From NCBI GenBank assembly GCA_900754075.1, contig CAAEBN010000033.1, positions 1 to 58,093 of the forward strand: a stretch of 58,093 nt of DNA, given 5' to 3'. The notes below the pieces were generated by a model. The model searched no databases and was not told where the DNA came from. It saw only the letters and a program-made list of their open reading frames with translations. This stretch comes from an uncultured Collinsella sp. GTDB taxonomy: Bacteria; Actinomycetota; Coriobacteriia; Coriobacteriales; Coriobacteriaceae. The translations under genes and the position numbers were made by a program. Below, piece by piece: positions 9,619-16,453 of the stretch; position 1 is the stretch's first letter, and the number at the start of each line of letters is the position of its first letter.

Positions 9619-10314
9619 TTATTCGATGATATAGCCGACGCCCCAAACGTTTTTAATAAAACGCGGCTTCTGAGCGTCGTCACCGATCTTTTCGCGCAGG
9701 CGACGAATGTGTACCATCACCGTATTGTTGGAGCCGGGCATAAAGTCCTCGTTCCACACCGCGCGGAACAGGTCCTCCACGGGCACCACGCTGCCGTGAT
9801 GCTCGGTCAGATACAGCAAGATGGAGTACTCGATGGGCGTGAGGCGCACCGGCGCACCGTCCACCGTCACGGAGCGAGCGTCACGGTTGATCTCGAGGCC
9901 GTCGAGCTGGAGGGTCGGCGACTCGGTCGCCTGCGCGCGGCTGCCGTAGCTGGTGTAGCGGCGCAACTGAGCATGAACGCGCGCGATGAGCTCCAGCGGG
10001 CGGAACGGCTTGACCACGTAATCGTCCGCGCCAAGCGAAAGGCCTTCAATCTTATCCTGCTGGGCATCGCGTGCCGTCAACATAATTACGGGATAGGTAT
10101 GGCTGGCACGGATGGTACGCAGCAGTTCAAAGCCGTCGATATCGGGCAGCATGACATCGAGCAGTGCCAGGTCAAACTCTTGCTCCAGAATTGCCTTGGC
10201 CGCATCGGCCCCGCTGTAGGCGATCTGGACGTCAAAGCCCTCCTTTGTAAGGTAGATACCAACCAGGTCGGCGATGGCCTTCTCGTCATCAACTACCAGT
10301 ATGCGCTCGTTCAT
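9619..10314 (-). CDS. VanR-like OmpR-family response regulator
   Basis: The 231-residue regulator has a receiver domain (VVDDEKAI, phosphoacceptor in LLDVMLPDIDG, MLTARDAQQD, KPFRPLEL) and a winged-helix domain (LTPIEYSILLYL, VWNEDFMPGSNNTVMVHIRRLREKIG). AGAGGAG precedes the ATG. It is co-transcribed with the VanS-like kinase (stop to start 25 bp) and diverges from the D,D-carboxypeptidase gene, a plausible regulatory target. Confidence 0.9.
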   Translation of the reverse strand: MNERILVVDDEKAIADLVGIYLTKEGFDVQIAYSGADAAKAILEQEFDLALLDVMLPDIDGFELLRTIRASHTYPVIMLTARDAQQDKIEGLSLGADDYVVKPFRPLELIARVHAQLRRYTSYGSRAQATESPTLQLDGLEINRDARSVTVDGAPVRLTPIEYSILLYLTEHHGSVVPVEDLFRAVWNEDFMPGSNNTVMVHIRRLREKIGDDAQKPRFIKNVWGVGYIIE

Positions 10315-10511
10315 GCGTGCTCCTCTCGCGCTCCATTATGCCCGAGGCAGCGCCCGCCACGCACAACAAGCGTGGGCGATTAAGTCGACCTTAAGCACCC
10401 TTGCACCCGTTCGAGCACGAATGCGGGCCATGCGCGCACGCAACGATCGTCGTCGCCGACAAACGATATACTCTAGTGCCAGAAGAGACCATCCCGTCGA
10501 AAGCGAAATCT

Positions 10512-11852
10512 GTGAAGTCCCTCACCTCTCTCGCAAAGCGCTCCGCCCAGCTTGCCGCCGGCTTTGCCTGCGCCATCGCCCTTGTTGCCGGCGTGCCTGC
10601 TGTTGCCGGCGCCCAAGTGCTCACGACCGACGACGTCTGCGGCAAGACCGCCGACGTCCGCGGCATCACGGCAGAAAACCTGCCCGATATCGAGGCAACC
10701 AATGCCCTTGTTATGGGCAAGGACGGCACCGTATACTATGGGCGCGGCGCCGATGAACAGGTCAAGATTGCCTCGATCACCAAGGTCATGACCGCAATCC
10801 TGACCGTCGAAAACTGCAAGATGGACGAGAAGGTCACGGTGAGCAACGTTGCCGCCACCGTAGGCAACTCGACTGCCGGCCTGCTCGAAGGCGACGAGCT
10901 CACCGTGGAGCAAGCTCTGCGCGGCCTGATGATCCCCTCGGGCAACGATGCCGCCATCGCGCTTGCCGAGCACGTGGGCAAAAAGATCGACCCCAAGACC
11001 AAGGACGCCGTGGCCACCTTTGTAAAGGCCATGAACGAGCGCGCTAAAAAGCTCGGCTGCACCGGCACGGTCTTTGAGAATCCGCACGGCCTGGATTTTG
11101 ACGAGTGGGCCGGCGATATGCACTCGACCGCACATGATGTAGCGCTGATGATGCAGGAGGCCATGAAAAACGACACGTTCCGTGAGGTCGTGGCGAGCGA
11201 GGATTCTTGGATTGAGGTCACGGGCGCCGATGGCTCAGACCATTCGCATTCCATGGACACGCACAACGTTTTGCTCGGTCAGGACGGAAACATTGGCGGC
11301 AAGACCGGCACCACCGACGACGCGGGTTATTGCTTTACGAGCGCCTACAACCGCGACGGCGACGAGATCTACACCGTTATTTTGAACTCCACCACCACCG
11401 ACCAGCGCTTTACCGATACCGCCACCCTTGCCAACTGGTACTACGGCCACAAGATCACGGTCGCGATCGCCAATACACAGGAAAAGACTGCCAACGGCAA
11501 CCCGCTCATGGCGCGCATTAGCCAGACAGATTGGACGGACAAGACGATCGACGCCACACTCGCCGACCCCGCCGCACAAGCAACGGTGTTCTCACTCGCC
11601 GGCGAAGTGACCGAAAAGGTTAGCTACGATGACCTTTCGGGCACGGTGCATGTTGGCGATAAGGTGGGCAGCGTTACGCTTAAGCAGGACGGCACCAAGA
11701 TCGCCGTCATGGACCTGGTTGCCGACGAGGAAGGAACGGGGCCCAATCCCATCGAGTGGCTGCTCGTGAAGCTCGACCGCCTGGGCCGCCGCATCGACAA
11801 CCGCCCGCTCACAGCCGAGAGCGAGACCGTAGCCAAGGCTCCTGAGGTGTAA
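10512..11852 (+). CDS. dacA: D-alanyl-D-alanine carboxypeptidase (PBP5/DacA family, S11)
   Basis: This secreted serine peptidase trims the terminal D-Ala of peptidoglycan stem peptides. All three motifs are intact: SITK (Ser88, Lys91 from this start), SGN (about 143) and KTGTT (about 264). The N-terminus has a good signal peptide (basic n-region, AGFACAIALVAGVPAVAGAQ). The C-terminal beta domain ends with an amphipathic stretch (WLLVKLDRLGRRID) that could hold the enzyme to the membrane. The start is uncertain: the GTG at 10512 gives a normal signal peptide, whereas a TTG at 10401 would add 37 unlikely residues. A TATACT at 10472-10477 may be the -10. It is divergent from the VanRS-like pair. 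Confidence 0.9.
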   Translation: MKSLTSLAKRSAQLAAGFACAIALVAGVPAVAGAQVLTTDDVCGKTADVRGITAENLPDIEATNALVMGKDGTVYYGRGADEQVKIASITKVMTAILTVENCKMDEKVTVSNVAATVGNSTAGLLEGDELTVEQALRGLMIPSGNDAAIALAEHVGKKIDPKTKDAVATFVKAMNERAKKLGCTGTVFENPHGLDFDEWAGDMHSTAHDVALMMQEAMKNDTFREVVASEDSWIEVTGADGSDHSHSMDTHNVLLGQDGNIGGKTGTTDDAGYCFTSAYNRDGDEIYTVILNSTTTDQRFTDTATLANWYYGHKITVAIANTQEKTANGNPLMARISQTDWTDKTIDATLADPAAQATVFSLAGEVTEKVSYDDLSGTVHVGDKVGSVTLKQDGTKIAVMDLVADEEGTGPNPIEWLLVKLDRLGRRIDNRPLTAESETVAKAPEV

Positions 11853-11877
11853 GGCCAAAGCGTTATCACATCGAACC

Positions 11878-11910
11878 AAATGAGGCGTCCAACGGGGCGC
11901 CTCATTTTTT
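11878..11910 (+). terminator. Rho-independent terminator of dacA
   Basis: AAATGAGGCGTCC pairs with GGGCGCCTCATTT (13 bp, one G-U) around loop AACG, followed by a T-run. It begins 26 bp after the stop. Confidence 0.9.
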
Positions 11911-11914
11911 GAGG

Positions 11915-11930
11915 ATTCAAATCCCCAGCT
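11915..11930 (+). repeat. Inverted T-arm fragment beside tRNA-Ser
   Basis: ATTCAAATCCCCAGCT matches 14 of 16 bases of the T-arm and acceptor strand of the neighbouring tRNA-Ser, but on the opposite strand. It lies just beyond the tRNA terminator, the same relative position as the inverted T-arm pieces at the tRNA-Arg and tRNA-Phe loci. Confidence 0.45.
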
Positions 11931-11944
11931 AACGTGGTTCAACT

Positions 11945-11970
11945 AAAAAAGGGTCCCTTTCGGAACCCTT
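11945..11970 (-). terminator. Terminator of tRNA-Ser
   Basis: Read on the minus strand: AAGGGTTCC, loop GAAA, GGGACCCTT (9 bp, one G-U) and a run of T. It starts 15 bp after the tRNA 3' end. Confidence 0.85.
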
Positions 11971-11984
11971 CTTCAAATTCATAC

Positions 11985-12075
11985 TGGCGGAGAGCTGGGG
12001 ATTCGAACCCCAGATGCCCTTTTGGGGCATACTCGCTTAGCAGGCGAGCACCTTCGGCCTCTCGGTCAGCTCTCC
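11985..12075 (-). tRNA. tRNA-Ser(GCT)
   Basis: A class II tRNA with acceptor GGAGAGC/GCTCTCC, a long variable arm, anticodon GCT in loop TGCTAAG, T-arm GGGGTTCGAATCCCC, discriminator G and an encoded CCA. It reads AGC/AGT serine codons. It has its own terminator on the left. Confidence 0.95.
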
Positions 12076-12166
12076 GTAACAGCCGTTCTATAGTAACCAA
12101 ACAGTCGAAGATGGGCAAGGGGGATTTTCAAATTGCCCAGCAGCCTCTCCTCCTTGCAAGCTTCGC

Positions 12167-14608
12167 CTACCCCAGCGAGCGGTTGAGGGAGCCGAGCTCA
12201 TCGTTGCCCATGGTACGCCACATTTGATAGATACAGCCGCGCGCCAAGAAAAAGAAGCCGTTATCGACGAGTTGCACTGCGGCATCCGCGAGTTGATTGG
12301 TCACGGCGGGCACCGGCGGCAGCTCAAGACCTGCCTTGCGGATGGTCTCGACAGCCTCCTCAAACGTGGGCGGTTTGATGACGCCCATCTCGTTCATGAG
12401 GCCCTGCATTTCCTCCTGCGCACTGCCGCCCGACTCCTCGCCGCGCGGCACCAGGCGGTAGCACGCCAGCGCCAGCTCGAGCTGGTCGCAGTTCCAATAG
12501 GCAAACGCCAGGCGATAGAACATGTAGCCGATCGAAGGCCGGTCGCTGGCAATGCGCAGGCCGTGACGCGCTACCTCGATAATCTCGTCATAGCGCTCCA
12601 GGCGTGCTAGCACGTTGATCAGGGCAAAGTGAGACTGCATGGACGAGCGCGCCAAATCGTAGAGACGACGCACCTCGGGCAGTGCACGCTCAAAGTCCTC
12701 TTGTTCGGCGTAAAAGCTGCAAATCTCGTGCTGGGCAAAATACAGCGCATCGGGAGCGCGAAGGATACGCACGGAACGGTCCTCCTCCATCACCGGCAGC
12801 ACCATGCGCACCAGCTGGTTGTCGCAGAACTGGGTCTGCACCGGGCCCGTCGCCAAAAGCTCAGCAACCGTACACTTGGCTTCCAGCTCCTCGGCAAGGC
12901 GAGAAAAGCCCTCGAAAGCACCAGCTCGGTCAACTTTGGATTGCTCGCGTAGCTCGACGACACGGGCGACATACGGATCGTTGTCCTCCTCCATGACCTC
13001 AAGCTCGTCAGCCGTATCAGCGAGCAGTAAATCGCGAAGCGCAGGCGGCAATGGACGATGGTCATCTCGTGGTCGGGCGTGAACCTCTGCAGGCTCAATC
13101 ATGTCCGGCGCATCTGCCTCATATTCCTCGAGCATATGCTTGCAGGGCATGTCGTCCATATCCATGCTCTCAAGATCCTTGGCGACAGAAACGCAATCGG
13201 CCAGATAAGCCGCACGGCCAAAGGAGTACGCTTTAACAACGCGCTCGCCCTGCTCACCGTCGGGAGCCGCAATCTGCACGTAGCAGCGCGTAATGCGAGC
13301 GCCCGAAGCAAAGCAAGCTGCCGCGAGCGTAAGCGCAATACGCGTATCGTGCTCAGTGGCCCATGCTGCGCGCTTAGGCTCATCTACCTCGCGCCAGGCG
13401 TCATCTTGAGCATCGTATTCGCGCTGCGGCATAGCATCGACGACCGTGCGGCCAAATCGGACCAGCATGATGCCCTCGGCAACGTTCGCTCGATAGGTAT
13501 AGTCGAGCCGCGTGACCACGTTGAGTGCTTCTACGATACGTGCAAAGCGGGTGCGAACGTCCCACTCGCCACCCGGCTGGCACGCAACCGTCCCCGGCTT
13601 GGCCCACGGGTTGTCATTCGACAGCGTTTCGAGCAAGCGAGGAACGTCGTTTGTCGTCTTGCTAATATGCCATAGGTCAAAGAGCGAGCAGCCCTCAAAG
13701 CTTGGCGACGAGGCAACGGGGCCTAACCCTGCCCCAATACGCTCAAGGATGCCCGATAGGCGGTTCAGGCGGCACTCGACGGCAAGCAGGGTATCGATCT
13801 CGTCCTGATCTAACAGGCTACGGTCAAAATTGAGATAGAAGAGCCTCGAGCGATCGATACGAGCCAGGCTCATTTCGGTTTTGGCCGCGATGGTGCGCAG
13901 GCGAGACAGATTAACTTCGCCCATCAAAGCGGCGGCATAGCGCTCAATGCCACTTGGATTATCTGTATGGTCAATGCGATAGAGCAACGTTTCGATTGCA
14001 TCGGGCAGCGGCGTGGAATCAAAACCCAGCAGCACCTCAACCGGCTCGGGGAGTTTTACAAGTTTGATCTTGTCGACGGCATTTTTCATGCCTTCATCGA
14101 GTCCGTCGGCATCTGCCTTGGTTGCGACAGCGTTTTCGGAATCGGCAAATATCACGTAGCGCAAAAACATCGAGGCCATGAACTCGCCGTAGCGAAGGCC
14201 GCGGGTTGAATTCCACGTCTCGCAATCGGATTGTTCGCGCATGGTGCCTTCGGGAGAGCCGATGACTCGCGCCCGGGAGTGCATCGTCCCATCAGTACCC
14301 CTGACCGCAATCTCACCGATGTTGGAATCGGACTCGTCAAGAATCAGTTGCATGTCGGGATCGTCGGGCAGCGATACCTCGTTAACGGGACGGTCCACCT
14401 TATAGACCTCACCCGAAACGCTCACGTAGCCCAAAAGCGACACATGGCTTTTGCCGACGAATTCGACGACATAGCATGATTCATGCGGGTCCTCGCCAAA
14501 GAGCTTCCAAACCACGCCATACGAGCGTCCCGCAGGCTGCTCGGGCATGGCCGGAAAGCGCTTTTTGGGATCGAGAAACCTGAGCTTGTATGTCGGACGC
14601 TCTGCCAC
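12167..14608 (-). CDS. Large TPR-containing protein of unknown function
   Basis: The 813-residue protein has no signal peptide or transmembrane helix and is likely cytosolic. I do not recognise the N-terminal ~550 residues, which look globular with acidic linkers. Residues about 630-730 form TPR-like helical pairs (YAEQEDFERALPEVRRLYDLA, then LINVLARLERYDEIIEVARHGL and YRLAFAYWNCDQLELALACYRLV). TPRs usually mediate protein contacts. It is transcribed alone between tRNA-Ser and the tRNA-Arg cluster, with no functional neighbours. A role should not be assigned from sequence alone. Confidence 0.75.
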   Translation of the reverse strand: MAERPTYKLRFLDPKKRFPAMPEQPAGRSYGVVWKLFGEDPHESCYVVEFVGKSHVSLLGYVSVSGEVYKVDRPVNEVSLPDDPDMQLILDESDSNIGEIAVRGTDGTMHSRARVIGSPEGTMREQSDCETWNSTRGLRYGEFMASMFLRYVIFADSENAVATKADADGLDEGMKNAVDKIKLVKLPEPVEVLLGFDSTPLPDAIETLLYRIDHTDNPSGIERYAAALMGEVNLSRLRTIAAKTEMSLARIDRSRLFYLNFDRSLLDQDEIDTLLAVECRLNRLSGILERIGAGLGPVASSPSFEGCSLFDLWHISKTTNDVPRLLETLSNDNPWAKPGTVACQPGGEWDVRTRFARIVEALNVVTRLDYTYRANVAEGIMLVRFGRTVVDAMPQREYDAQDDAWREVDEPKRAAWATEHDTRIALTLAAACFASGARITRCYVQIAAPDGEQGERVVKAYSFGRAAYLADCVSVAKDLESMDMDDMPCKHMLEEYEADAPDMIEPAEVHARPRDDHRPLPPALRDLLLADTADELEVMEEDNDPYVARVVELREQSKVDRAGAFEGFSRLAEELEAKCTVAELLATGPVQTQFCDNQLVRMVLPVMEEDRSVRILRAPDALYFAQHEICSFYAEQEDFERALPEVRRLYDLARSSMQSHFALINVLARLERYDEIIEVARHGLRIASDRPSIGYMFYRLAFAYWNCDQLELALACYRLVPRGEESGGSAQEEMQGLMNEMGVIKPPTFEEAVETIRKAGLELPPVPAVTNQLADAAVQLVDNGFFFLARGCIYQMWRTMGNDELGSLNRSLG

Positions 14609-14710
14609 GAAATATCACCCTGATCGGTCGTCTAAAGAAAGAGCGCGCCACGGGCTCACCGAGGCGCATACTCGAAATCTTACACGAGTCGATGAGAAAT
14701 AGTCCCCTTT

Positions 14711-14742
14711 GACCGAGGTTCGAATCCATGCAGTGTTTACGT
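14711..14742 (+). repeat. Isolated T-arm-like fragment of the tRNA-Arg repeat family
   Basis: GACCGAGGTTCGAATCCATG followed by a diverged tail is the plus-strand T-arm-like end of the repeat family, here without a GC-rich insert on its left. It lies directly before the first of five terminator copies in the cluster. Confidence 0.5.
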
Positions 14743-14772
14743 AAAAGAAAAGCCCCCGTCGCCGGGAGCTTT
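14743..14772 (-). terminator. Terminator copy 1 of the tRNA-Arg cluster
   Basis: Minus-strand AAAGCTCCC, GGCGAC, GGGGGCTTT, then TTCTTTT. It follows a degenerate tRNA end, not a whole tRNA. Confidence 0.6.
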
Positions 14773-14781
14773 AATCTCAAA

Positions 14782-14931
14782 TGGTGCGGCGTATAGGATT
14801 CCGCGCATCCACTGCGCGGATCCGCACCGGCTTCGCCCGCCTGGCGGCGCGCTCGTCCGCGGGCTAAAAACGCTCCGCGTTTTCTTGACGCCCGTGCCTC
14901 GACCGAGGTTCGAATCCATGCGGCGTCTGCC
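14782..14931 (-). repeat. Degenerate tRNA-Arg-derived unit D1 with GC-rich insert
   Basis: Positions 14782-14801 copy the last 20 bases of tRNA-Arg including CCA. The match stops inside the T-loop and is replaced by about 100 bp of GC-rich, hairpin-rich sequence (14802-14900, including a hairpin AAAACGCTCCGCGTTTT). The unit ends with a T-arm-like piece on the other strand (14901-14931). There is no 5' half and no promoter, so no tRNA is made from it. Confidence 0.7.
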
Positions 14932-14932
14932 T

Positions 14933-14962
14933 AAAAGAAAAGCCCCCGTTGCCGGAGGCTTT
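14933..14962 (-). terminator. Terminator of tRNA-Arg copy A
   Basis: Minus-strand AAAGCCTCC, GGCAAC, GGGGGCTTT followed by TTCTTTT; it starts 11 bp past the tRNA. Confidence 0.85.
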
Positions 14963-14972
14963 CAATTTCAAT

Positions 14973-15049
14973 TGGTGCGGCGTATAGGATTCGAACCTAT
15001 GACGTTCTGATTCGTAGTCAGACCCTCTATCCAGCTGAGGTAACGCCGC
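14973..15049 (-). tRNA. tRNA-Arg(ACG), copy A
   Basis: A complete 77-nt gene with encoded CCA: acceptor GCGGCGT/ACGCCGC, D-arm with CAGCTGGATAG, anticodon ACG in CTACGAA, T-arm TAGGTTCGAATCCTA. A34 is expected to be edited to inosine to read CGN codons. Confidence 0.95.
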
Positions 15050-15061
15050 GACTCGTTGATT

Positions 15062-15090
15062 ATTATGCACATTGACTGAATATAGGTCAA
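15062..15090 (-). promoter_or_regulatory. Promoter of tRNA-Arg copy A
   Basis: Minus-strand TTGACC, 17 bp, CATAAT, 12 bp before the tRNA 5' end; a strong sigma-70-type match. Confidence 0.8.
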
Positions 15091-15198
15091 GCAATTTTTC
15101 GAAAAAAGTTATCAAATTGGATTTTTACTCATTTGGCCTAATTACGGCCAGTTTGGATCAGCCATCATTCGAAGCTTGCGCTCAAGCGAATCGCTATA

Positions 15199-15227
15199 TA
15201 AGAAAAGCTCCCGTTGCCGGGAGCTTT
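15199..15227 (-). terminator. Terminator of tRNA-Arg copy B
   Basis: Minus-strand perfect stem AAAGCTCCC/GGGAGCTTT with loop GGCAAC and a following TTCT; it starts 11 bp past tRNA copy B. Confidence 0.85.
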
Positions 15228-15238
15228 AAAAAGTCAAT

Positions 15239-15315
15239 TGGTGCGGCGTATAGGATTCGAACCTATGACGTTCTGATTCGTAGTCAGACCCTCTATCCAG
15301 CTGAGGTAACGCCGC
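15239..15315 (-). tRNA. tRNA-Arg(ACG), copy B
   Basis: Identical in sequence to copy A over the whole tRNA including CCA, with its own promoter and terminator. Confidence 0.95.
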
Positions 15316-15327
15316 AACGCACGGATT

Positions 15328-15356
15328 ATTATGCACGTGAGCCCTCGATGAGTCAA
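15328..15356 (-). promoter_or_regulatory. Promoter of tRNA-Arg copy B
   Basis: Minus-strand TTGACT, 17 bp, CATAAT, 12 bp upstream of the tRNA. Confidence 0.8.
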
Positions 15357-15399
15357 GCAACAATTTGGAAAATTTTTACGAAGCACTGATTAAGTTTTC

Positions 15400-15517
15400 G
15401 TGCGAATCCGCCCCGGCTTCGCCCGCCTGCCGGCGGACTCGCCCGCGGGCTAAAAACGCTCCGCGTTTTCTTTACGCCCGCGCCTCGACCGAGGTTCGAA
15501 TCCATAGGGCGTCTGCC
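15400..15517 (-). repeat. Degenerate unit D2 of the tRNA-Arg repeat family
   Basis: This is the GC-rich insert (CCGGCTTCGCCCGCC, GCGGGCTAAAAACGCTCCGC) followed at 15487-15517 by the T-arm-like end in plus orientation. Unlike D1 and D3 it lacks the 20-nt tRNA 3' end on its left and abuts AT-rich DNA there. Confidence 0.6.
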
Positions 15518-15518
15518 T

Positions 15519-15548
15519 AAAAGAAAAGCCTCCGTTGCCGGAGGCTTT
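15519..15548 (-). terminator. Terminator copy next to units D2/D3
   Basis: Minus-strand perfect stem AAAGCCTCC/GGAGGCTTT with loop GGCAAC and TTCTTTT. It follows the partial tRNA end of D3, not an intact tRNA. Confidence 0.65.
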
Positions 15549-15558
15549 CAATTTCAAT

Positions 15559-15709
15559 TGGTGCGGCGTATAGGATTCCGCGCATCCGCTGCGCGGATCC
15601 GCACCGGCTTCGCCCGCCTGCCGGCGGACTCGCCCGCTCGCTACGGACGCTCCGCGTCCGCTTCACGCTCGCGCCTCGACCGAGGTTCGAATCCATGCGG
15701 TGCCGGCAT
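15559..15709 (-). repeat. Degenerate tRNA-Arg-derived unit D3 with GC-rich insert
   Basis: It has the same build as D1: the 20-nt tRNA-Arg 3' end (15559-15578) breaks at the same T-loop position, then about 100 bp GC-rich insert, then the oppositely oriented T-arm-like sequence from 15678. The insert has diverged in its right half (GCTCGCTACGGACGCTCCGCGTCC in place of the D1/D2 version) while keeping a hairpin, which suggests the structure matters more than the bases. Confidence 0.65.
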
Positions 15710-15738
15710 AAAAGAAAAGCCCCCGTTGCCGGAGGCTT
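15710..15738 (-). terminator. Terminator of tRNA-Arg copy C
   Basis: Minus-strand AAGCCTCC, GGCAAC, GGGGGCTT, TTCTTTT; it starts 11 bp past tRNA copy C. Confidence 0.85.
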
Positions 15739-15748
15739 AAAGTTCAAT

Positions 15749-15825
15749 TGGTGCGGCGTATAGGATTCGAACCTATGACGTTCTGATTCGTAGTCAGACC
15801 CTCTATCCAGCTGAGGTAACGCCGC
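15749..15825 (-). tRNA. tRNA-Arg(ACG), copy C
   Basis: The third identical copy with encoded CCA, with its own promoter and terminator. Confidence 0.95.
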
Positions 15826-15837
15826 AGCGCAAGACAT

Positions 15838-15866
15838 ATAAAACCACTTTAGTTCGTTAGAGTCAA
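15838..15866 (-). promoter_or_regulatory. Promoter of tRNA-Arg copy C
   Basis: Minus-strand TTGACT, 17 bp, TTTTAT, 12 bp upstream of the tRNA; the -10 is weaker than in copies A and B. Confidence 0.6.
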
Positions 15867-15874
15867 GCAAAATC

Positions 15875-16282
15875 TCAAACTTTTTTCGCGCGGGCCGCAA
15901 TTTGTCGCACTGCATCACAAGCATCAGCGCTTCTTGTGCGATCGATTGGCTTTTCGATCACATCGAACCCGGCGCCAAGCTCCCCCAGAAGCGACCGCAC
16001 CCGTTGGGCACAGTCGTAGTCGGCAAACGAGACGCTCAGCATTCGGGCCACCTGATTAGAAGTTCCAACGCCATAGAAGTGCTCAAGGACAACAAGCGCC
16101 TCATGCGCCACAAACGTCTCGACCACATGCGGCGACTCCTCATAGCACCATTGCGTCAATGGTCCCTCACTCGTCTGCCGAACCACCAAGCCACCCATAC
16201 CCGACGGCTCGCACGTTACCAGCAGGTGCTCCCCACCCTCATCGCTCTGGAACAAAACAACCCTCTCATCGAACAACTCCAT
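15875..16282 (-). CDS. Hypothetical protein behind a LexA-type box
   Basis: The 135-residue acidic cytosolic protein has no recognised domain. Features seen: an N-terminal beta-rich half (DERVVLFQ, HLLVTCEPSGMGGLVVRQ) and a helical C-terminal half ending in basic KK. The ATG at 16282 follows AAGGGG; a GTG directly before it is also possible. It is transcribed alone. The interest lies in its promoter: GAACATTTGTTC, the Gram-positive/actinobacterial LexA operator form, sits 61 bp upstream of the ATG. A DNA-damage role is inferred from that site only. Confidence 0.65.
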   Translation of the reverse strand: MELFDERVVLFQSDEGGEHLLVTCEPSGMGGLVVRQTSEGPLTQWCYEESPHVVETFVAHEALVVLEHFYGVGTSNQVARMLSVSFADYDCAQRVRSLLGELGAGFDVIEKPIDRTRSADACDAVRQIAARAKKV

Positions 16283-16342
16283 CACATCCCCTTTCTCTTG
16301 CTTTTAGTTAGCAAAAGCATAGCAGGTAGATGCATGTACACA

Positions 16343-16354
16343 GAACATTTGTTC
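16343..16354. promoter_or_regulatory. LexA (SOS) box
   Basis: GAACATTTGTTC is a perfect GAAC-N4-GTTC dyad, matching the core of the Bacillus/actinobacterial LexA operator. A TATGCT -10 lies at about 16319-16324 on the minus strand, placing the box across the -35 region of the promoter of the 135-residue gene, a position expected to repress. Confidence 0.6.
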
Positions 16355-16401
16355 GTGTGTTTTCTATCGAGCTGTCCGCACGGCATGGTATGGCCGTACA
16401 C

Positions 16402-16429
16402 AAAAAAGGCGCCCCTAAAAGGAGCGCCC
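16402..16429 (-). terminator. Terminator of serS
   Basis: Minus-strand GGCGCTCC, TTTTA, GGGGCGCC and six T; it begins 25 bp after the serS stop. Confidence 0.88.
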
Positions 16430-16453
16430 TCGCAAATCGCCTATGCAGCTAGT

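Noticed and set aside
14711..15738. CRISPR array
   Set aside because: Repeated blocks are tRNA 3' ends and terminators with irregular spacing; no regular short repeat with unique spacers and no cas genes.
14737..15924. Small minus-strand ORFs across the tRNA-Arg cluster
   Set aside because: They translate tRNA, terminator and GC-rich repeat sequence and share residues only because the DNA repeats. No ribosome sites or domains.
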